Position numbers and translations under genes: made by a program. Below are positions 6,437-10,771 of a DNA stretch of 10,771 nt, one piece after another. Each line of letters starts with the position of its first letter. Within the stretch, counting starts at the first letter, position 1. The notes under the pieces were generated by a model, which was not told the origin of the DNA, did no database searches, and was given only the letters and a program-made list of their open reading frames with translations. This DNA is from CAYTOJ01 sp964439415 (lineage in GTDB: Bacteria > Pseudomonadota > Alphaproteobacteria > Rickettsiales > CAZAGG01), in assembly GCA_964439415.1 (NCBI GenBank), contig CAYTOJ010000065.1:1-10771 (forward strand), in the 5' to 3' direction.

Positions 6437-7630
6437 TTGGAAATTGGTGATCTGCTTACCTTAAGCGTTAAATCAGGCGCGTCGGATTTGCATTTATCCG
6501 CTAATAACCCCCCGATTATGAGGGTGAGCGGTGATATGATTCAGGTCAAACATCCGCCATTCACCCATGATCAGGTTAAAAAACTGATCTATTCAATCAT
6601 GACGGATGCCCAGCGCGCTGATTATGAAAGAGATTTAGAGATTGATTTTGCCATAACCTACGGCGCTAACTTGCGCTTCCGTGTAAACGCTTTTAACGGC
6701 ATCAACGGCGCGGCAGCGGTTTTCAGAAGTATTGCCACAGAAATTCATTCACTTGAACAACTCGGTACTCCTGATCTCTTTAAAAAACTCTGCCAGATTC
6801 ATAAAGGGATTATTCTTGTCACCGGCCCCACCGGCAGCGGTAAATCCACTACCCTGGCCGCAATGCTGGATTATATAAACTCCAACTTCTCAAAGCATAT
6901 TATCACAATTGAGGATCCGGTTGAATTTGTACATAAAAGCAAACGCTCCCTGATTAATCAGCGGGAGGTGGGAAGCAATACAAAATCATTCGCCCGCGCC
7001 CTCAAAAGTGCCCTGCGCGAAGACCCTGACATAGTACTGGTAGGCGAGCTTCGGGATATTGAAACCATCCAGCTTGCACTGACTGCTGCGGAAACCGGGC
7101 ATCTGGTTCTGGCTACGCTCCACACCAGCGCCGCCCCTAAAACCATAAACCGCATAATCGACGTATTTCCCGATACCAGTAAGGATATGGTGCGAGCTAT
7201 GCTTTCAGTATCACTGGAGGCGGTTATAGCCCAGTGCCTGCTAAAACGGGCTGACGGCACAGGCAGAGTCGCAGCGTGGGAGATAATGCTGGGTAATCCC
7301 GCTGTGCGGAATCTTATACGTGAGAACCGGATTCCGCAGCTTTATTCGATCATGCAAACCTCGGTTAAAATTGGAATGCAGACTATGAAGGATTCTGTGT
7401 ATAACCTGCGTGACAAAGGTATCATTTCCCATGACGAAGCAAGGCAGGCAATTTTAAGCTCATCTGATGAAGAATCAGGCAGCAACAGCCGCCCCACCAT
7501 CCCCGGGAAAGAAACGCAAACACCGCCAGTAACACCGATAGCAATGCCACCTGCTATTGAGCCAAAAGCTGTAATCAGCACATCCAGCCAGATAACAAAT
7601 CCAGGCAACAAAATAGTCTCCAATTTTTAA
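6437..7630 (+). CDS. pilT: Type IV pilus retraction ATPase PilT
   Basis: Hexameric cytoplasmic ATPase of the secretion-ATPase superfamily that depolymerises pili for twitching and DNA uptake. The start is TTG. It is supported by alignment from memory with the canonical PilT N-terminus (MDITELL versus MEIGDLL), and because the Walker A lysine falls at 136 and the Walker B glutamate at 204, as in Pseudomonas PilT. Motifs are SGASDLHLS at 13-21, Walker A GPTGSGKST at 130-138, Asp box TIEDPVEFVH at 157-166, Walker B IVLVGELRD at 199-207, and His box TGHLVLATLH with H222 and H229. Then comes the PilT-type tail with IRNLIRE and MQTMKDS. About 50 extra Pro/Ser/Thr-rich residues after ~345 are absent from the usual 344-residue protein. 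The stop overlaps pilU by one base (TAATG), implying coupled translation. Confidence 0.95.
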   Translation: MEIGDLLTLSVKSGASDLHLSANNPPIMRVSGDMIQVKHPPFTHDQVKKLIYSIMTDAQRADYERDLEIDFAITYGANLRFRVNAFNGINGAAAVFRSIATEIHSLEQLGTPDLFKKLCQIHKGIILVTGPTGSGKSTTLAAMLDYINSNFSKHIITIEDPVEFVHKSKRSLINQREVGSNTKSFARALKSALREDPDIVLVGELRDIETIQLALTAAETGHLVLATLHTSAAPKTINRIIDVFPDTSKDMVRAMLSVSLEAVIAQCLLKRADGTGRVAAWEIMLGNPAVRNLIRENRIPQLYSIMQTSVKIGMQTMKDSVYNLRDKGIISHDEARQAILSSSDEESGSNSRPTIPGKETQTPPVTPIAMPPAIEPKAVISTSSQITNPGNKIVSNF

Positions 7631-8712
7631 TGGCAAGCTCCATACTCAAAACCCTGTTGACTGAGATGTGCGGGTGCGATGCCACCGATTTATACCTCTG
7701 CGCTGACTCAGCACCCATGCTTAGAATCGGGGATAACCTTCGCGTATCATCATCACACTCTGGTATCTTCAAGCAGGAGGAAATCACCGAGCTTTTTGCA
7801 GGCGTTCTACAGCCTTCCCAGAATGATGAATTTAAAAAAACGCGGGAACTTAATTGCTCACTGCATTATAAGGATATTGGACGCTTCAGAATCAACCTGT
7901 TCGTGCAGCAGCGTAAAATTGGCGCAGTTATCCGGCGTATTCGCTCCGAAATACCTACATTCGATGCATTGAATCTTCCACCTGATATGCAGAAATTAGC
8001 AATGTTATCACGTGGGCTGATAGTAATCGCAGGCCAGGCCGGCAGCGGCAAAAGCACTACCGCCGCATCACTCATTGAATACCGCAATCAGCATGGGCGC
8101 GGCCATATAATCACTGTGGAAGACCCGGTTGAATTCGTCTACACACCTGCAAAATGCCTTATCAGCCAGCGGGAGGTTGGCATTGATACAGCCTCCTACG
8201 GGGCAGCACTGAAGAACGCCCTGCGCCAGAGGCCGGATGTTGTATATATCGGCGAGGTGCGGGATTATGAATGCATGGATCACGCCCTGCACTTTGCTGA
8301 AACCGGGCACTTGTGCATAATTACCATTCATGCTGCGGATGCGGCGCAAACTCTGGAGCGCATTGCCAGTTTCTTCCCCATCCATTACCGCAGCAATATA
8401 TTATTAGTTTTGTCCCAAGTACTTAAGGCTGTTGTATGCCAGCGTCTAATCACCACTAAATCCGGTGAAAAAGTCCTGGCAACTGAATTTCTTCATAATC
8501 AGGGCTATATTAATCAACTAATCCTGGAGGGGAAATATAAAGAAATCAAAAGCATAATTGAGAGGTCAGGCGACCAGGGAATGCATACTTTTGATCAGTC
8601 ACTTCTGAGCCTGTTCAAAAGCGGCCAGATAGATAGGAACGAGGCTTTAAATCAGGCTGATAGCTATAACAACATGGAAGTATCCTTTAATTTGAATGCA
8701 AGACAGGCATGA
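7630..8712 (+). CDS. pilU: PilT-dependent retraction ATPase PilU
   Basis: PilT paralogue that assists pilus retraction in complex with PilT. Features are ATDLYLCADSAPMLRI at 18-33, Walker A GQAGSGKST at 135-143, Asp box TVEDPVEFVY at 162-171, Walker B VVYIGEVRD at 204-212, and His box TGHLCIITIH with H227 and H234. The PilU-like traits are the GIGRFR-type segment (IGRFRINLF), the DHALHFAETGHLC block, the end-domain pattern DQGMHTFDQSLLSLF, and a C-terminal ADSYNNM segment matching the ADSANDL tail known from PilU. The N-terminus has a CGCDATDLYLC cysteine cluster (C14, C16, C23) where the family has GxSDL. At 360 residues the length is normal. Residues for ATP hydrolysis are intact. It is separated from mlaE by 42 bases. 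Confidence 0.9.
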   Translation: MASSILKTLLTEMCGCDATDLYLCADSAPMLRIGDNLRVSSSHSGIFKQEEITELFAGVLQPSQNDEFKKTRELNCSLHYKDIGRFRINLFVQQRKIGAVIRRIRSEIPTFDALNLPPDMQKLAMLSRGLIVIAGQAGSGKSTTAASLIEYRNQHGRGHIITVEDPVEFVYTPAKCLISQREVGIDTASYGAALKNALRQRPDVVYIGEVRDYECMDHALHFAETGHLCIITIHAADAAQTLERIASFFPIHYRSNILLVLSQVLKAVVCQRLITTKSGEKVLATEFLHNQGYINQLILEGKYKEIKSIIERSGDQGMHTFDQSLLSLFKSGQIDRNEALNQADSYNNMEVSFNLNARQA

Positions 8713-8754
8713 AAATCCGTAGCTTTAAGAGTCTACGAATGCTAATGCCTCTTT

Positions 8755-9864
8755 ATGCCTGAAAGTTTTATTGAATATTCTGAGTCAGACCAAATCATCA
8801 GCTTATCCGGTGACTGGAATCTGTCAAATGCGCAATGTATTTCAGTACTTATAAGTCGTTTACCGAATGTCGGTATTTCTGCAATTAATGCCAGTAGTAT
8901 AAGAAGCTTTGATACCGCAGGCGCGGTGCTATTGGGTACGCTGTTAAAGTCAGGCGGTAGCAATAACAGCCCAATAAACATAACCGGATTAATTGATGAA
9001 CATTCAGCACTGCTAAGTCTGGTGAACGGTGCCGTGGCCGGATCAAACCCGCCACAAAATGTAAAGCATGAGAATGTTATTGAGCAAGCCGGGCGGTGGG
9101 GCCTCAGCATGGCAGGCGAGCTTAAAGCACTGGTGGAATTTATCGGTGAGACTGGGGTGTCACTCGGGCGCGTTTTGCGGCATCCCGGAAAATTGCGCTT
9201 TGCATCCATCACCCGGCATATCGGGGAAGCTGGTATATCTTCCATTCCCATTATCGCAATGATTGCCTTTCTCATCAGTGTGGTGCTGGCATACCAGGGT
9301 GCGCACCAGTTGCGTACTTTCGGAGCGGAGATTTTCACGGTCAACCTGGTTGGCATATCAGTACTGCGGGAAATGGGTACACTGCTTACTGCTATTATGG
9401 TCGCCGGGCGTTCAGGCAGTGCCTTTACCGCTGAAATCGGCGTGATGCAGGTAAACCAGGAAGTGGACGCTATGCGGGTCATCGGGGTTAATCCATTTGA
9501 AGCGCTGGTGCTGCCCCGCGTAATCGCCTTAGTATTAGCCCTGCCGATTCTGACATTCATCGCGGATATAATGGGGCTGCTTGGCGGCGGGGTAATATCG
9601 CTACTACAACTTAATATCGGCCTGGATCAGTACCTGACCCAACTTAAAGAATCCGCCACCTGGAACGATTTTTTCGTAGGCATGGTTAAAGCACCTGTTT
9701 TCGCATTCCTGATTGCCACTATAAGCTGCATGAGGGGGCTGCAAGCCACAGGATCAGCGGAGAGCGTTGGCAGGCTCACCACAGCATCGGTAGTGGAATC
9801 CATTTTCATGGTACTGCTGGCGGATGCTTTATTCTCCATACTCTTTATGAAGCTGGGAATATGA
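8755..9864 (+). CDS. mlaE: MlaE-family lipid ABC transporter permease with N-terminal STAS (MlaB-like) domain
   Basis: Inner-membrane permease of the Mla (maintenance of lipid asymmetry) system that moves phospholipids between the inner membrane and periplasmic MCE proteins. Residues 1-90 form a STAS-like domain, with the SFDTAGAVLL segment (D53-G56) equal to the anti-sigma-antagonist DxxG loop. In E. coli this is the separate MlaB; here it is fused. Residues 150-369 are MlaE proper: hydrophobic segments near 160-182, 250-288, 312-328 and 345-365, with the conserved VLREMGTLLTAIMVAGRSGS block at 203-222 and the AEIGVMQVNQEVDAM coupling block at 226-240. At 369 residues this matches alphaproteobacterial homologs. 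The last codons overlap mlaF (ATGA). No Shine-Dalgarno sequence is seen before the ATG. Confidence 0.93.
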   Translation: MPESFIEYSESDQIISLSGDWNLSNAQCISVLISRLPNVGISAINASSIRSFDTAGAVLLGTLLKSGGSNNSPINITGLIDEHSALLSLVNGAVAGSNPPQNVKHENVIEQAGRWGLSMAGELKALVEFIGETGVSLGRVLRHPGKLRFASITRHIGEAGISSIPIIAMIAFLISVVLAYQGAHQLRTFGAEIFTVNLVGISVLREMGTLLTAIMVAGRSGSAFTAEIGVMQVNQEVDAMRVIGVNPFEALVLPRVIALVLALPILTFIADIMGLLGGGVISLLQLNIGLDQYLTQLKESATWNDFFVGMVKAPVFAFLIATISCMRGLQATGSAESVGRLTTASVVESIFMVLLADALFSILFMKLGI

Positions 9865-10646
9865 ACGCCAGCGCAAATCAGCAGGAGGCAATCATATCAG
9901 TACGCGGCCTGGTAAACCGTTTCTGTGAGCAGATAGTGCACGATGGCCTCGATTTTGACATTCTAAAAGGTGATATTGTCGGCGTTATCGGTGGTTCCGG
10001 TAGCGGTAAATCCGTATTGATGCGCAGCATCACCGGGCTACAGCACCCGGCATCCGGCACTGTTATAATCAATGGGCGCAAGCTGGATTATGATGACATC
10101 GGCAGAACATCCGAATTGTTCGGCATTCTTTTTCAACACGGTGCTTTGTTCTCAGGCCTGAGCGTACTGGAGAACGTCATGGCTCCGCTTCGTGAGCGCA
10201 CTAACTTAAGTGAGGATTTATGCAGGCAGATAGCACGGGTAAAAATAGCACTGGCGAATCTGCCGCCTGATGCGGCTGATAAAAAACCCAGCCAGCTTTC
10301 CGGCGGCATGATCAAGCGTGCGGCTCTGGCGCGGGCGCTGGCACTGGATCCACCCATTTTGTTTCTTGATGAGCCAACCGCAGGGCTGGATCCTATAGGT
10401 GCATCCGCGTTTGATGAGTTAATCAGGAGCCTTCGCCATAATCTGAATATCACTATAATTATAATCACCCACGACCTGGACACGCTGTTCACCGTGTGCG
10501 ACAAAGCAGCCGCGCTGGTGGACAAACGCATAGTGATAGACACTCTGCCCAACCTGATGGAATATAACCACCCCTGGCTGCGGGAATATTTCCACGGCAC
10601 CCGCGCCCGCTCCGCACTCGGCAGTAATTCTAACAGCTTATCCTAA
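9861..10646 (+). CDS. mlaF: MlaF-type ATP-binding subunit of lipid ABC transporter
   Basis: Cytoplasmic ATPase that powers the MlaE permease. It is a 261-residue ABC protein with Walker A GGSGSGKS (44-51), Q-loop FQHGALFSGLSV with Q92, ABC signature LSGGM (146-150), Walker B ILFLD with catalytic E171, D-loop AGLDP (174-178), and H-loop THD with H204. The FQxGALFSxLxVxENV pattern and the KRAALARAL block are characteristic of MlaF among ABC proteins. It overlaps mlaE by four bases (ATGA), so the two are surely co-translated. The expected next gene, the MCE protein mlaD, is not within the 125 bases that remain; a repeat starts 17 bases after the stop. Confidence 0.95.
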   Translation: MNASANQQEAIISVRGLVNRFCEQIVHDGLDFDILKGDIVGVIGGSGSGKSVLMRSITGLQHPASGTVIINGRKLDYDDIGRTSELFGILFQHGALFSGLSVLENVMAPLRERTNLSEDLCRQIARVKIALANLPPDAADKKPSQLSGGMIKRAALARALALDPPILFLDEPTAGLDPIGASAFDELIRSLRHNLNITIIIITHDLDTLFTVCDKAAALVDKRIVIDTLPNLMEYNHPWLREYFHGTRARSALGSNSNSLS

Positions 10647-10663
10647 TTTGTGACTGCGTTTTA

Positions 10664-10771
10664 GTAACTCCCCAGGTGTTGGCACGAACTCTCGGTTTCC
10701 CCCACCGGGCACAAAGGGGGCTAGGGGGGGGAATCTTTCTTCTTTCCATAGTACCAACACATTCCCCCCCC
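10664..10771 (+). mobile_element. MITE-like element copy 2 (cut by window edge)
   Basis: It begins GTAACTCCCCAGGT and aligns without gaps to the minus strand of the 4599-4779 element for all 108 visible bases, with about 15 substitutions counted by eye. Shared landmarks include GGCACGAACTCTCGG, TTCCCCCACCG, the GGGGGCTAGGG tract and CCAACACATT followed by eight C. The right end lies outside the window. The eight bases to its left, GCGTTTTA (10656-10663), should recur after the missing end if it inserted the same way. Confidence 0.85.

Noticed and set aside
8718..8737. CGTAG...CTACG hairpin between pilU and mlaE as a terminator
   Set aside because: Only a 5-bp stem with a 10-base loop and no T-run after it; too weak to call.
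8742..9560. Minus-strand open frame of 272 codons opposite mlaE
   Set aside because: The plus strand encodes an unmistakable STAS-MlaE permease; the antisense translation has no known features.

Overview
The window looks like chromosomal DNA of a Gram-negative bacterium, most likely an alphaproteobacterium or a relative. The reasons are a short-form NAD kinase with an RPRRWRGALLP block, a plant/alphaproteobacterial-type IlvD with three cluster cysteines, an MlaE permease fused to an N-terminal STAS domain, and an outer-membrane lipid transport (Mla) pair. A complete branched-chain amino acid enzyme argues against extreme host dependence. Type IV pilus retraction ATPases (PilT and PilU) show a surface-motile or attaching lifestyle. 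The exact lineage cannot be settled from this stretch.

Layout. Bases 1-3149 carry three rightward housekeeping genes: the 3' part of nadK, rlmB (23S rRNA ribose methyltransferase) and ilvD. Bases 3232-3308 are a stand-alone tRNA-Ile(GAU). Directly after its CCA end lies a palindromic, probably RNA-structured element (3309-3473). This leads into a 78-residue GIY-YIG nuclease gene (3488-3724), which is followed 2 bases later by a frameshifted, truncated YciI-like remnant (3727-3839). A leftward M23 (LytM-type) peptidase gene fills 3833-4801.

Bases 4932-8712 hold a rightward type IV pilus cluster: a secreted TPR protein, pilT (TTG start, homology-supported) and pilU, with pilT and pilU overlapping by one base. 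Bases 8755-10646 hold mlaE (STAS fusion) and mlaF, overlapping as ATGA. These would form the inner-membrane core of a retrograde or anterograde phospholipid ABC transporter. The MCE partner mlaD would normally follow, but the window ends in a repeat.

The most notable observation is a miniature transposable element. A complete 181-bp copy (4599-4779) has 15-bp terminal inverted repeats (one mismatch) starting GTAAC and is flanked by a perfect 8-bp target duplication, GAAGAAAT. It sits inside the signal-peptide codons of the M23 peptidase. Element plus duplication is 189 bp, exactly 63 codons, with no stop in the peptidase frame, so the gene stays open and gains a proline-rich N-terminal segment. 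Removing it restores a textbook signal peptide (MLKCLFLLLMFIFLLPGVADA, 21 residues, i.e. MLKCLFL joined to LLMFIFLLPGVADA). A second copy, in the opposite orientation and cut by the window edge, starts 17 bases after mlaF. The termini and duplication size resemble those of IS66-family elements. The tRNA-adjacent palindrome plus GIY-YIG gene is a second, different candidate mobile unit.
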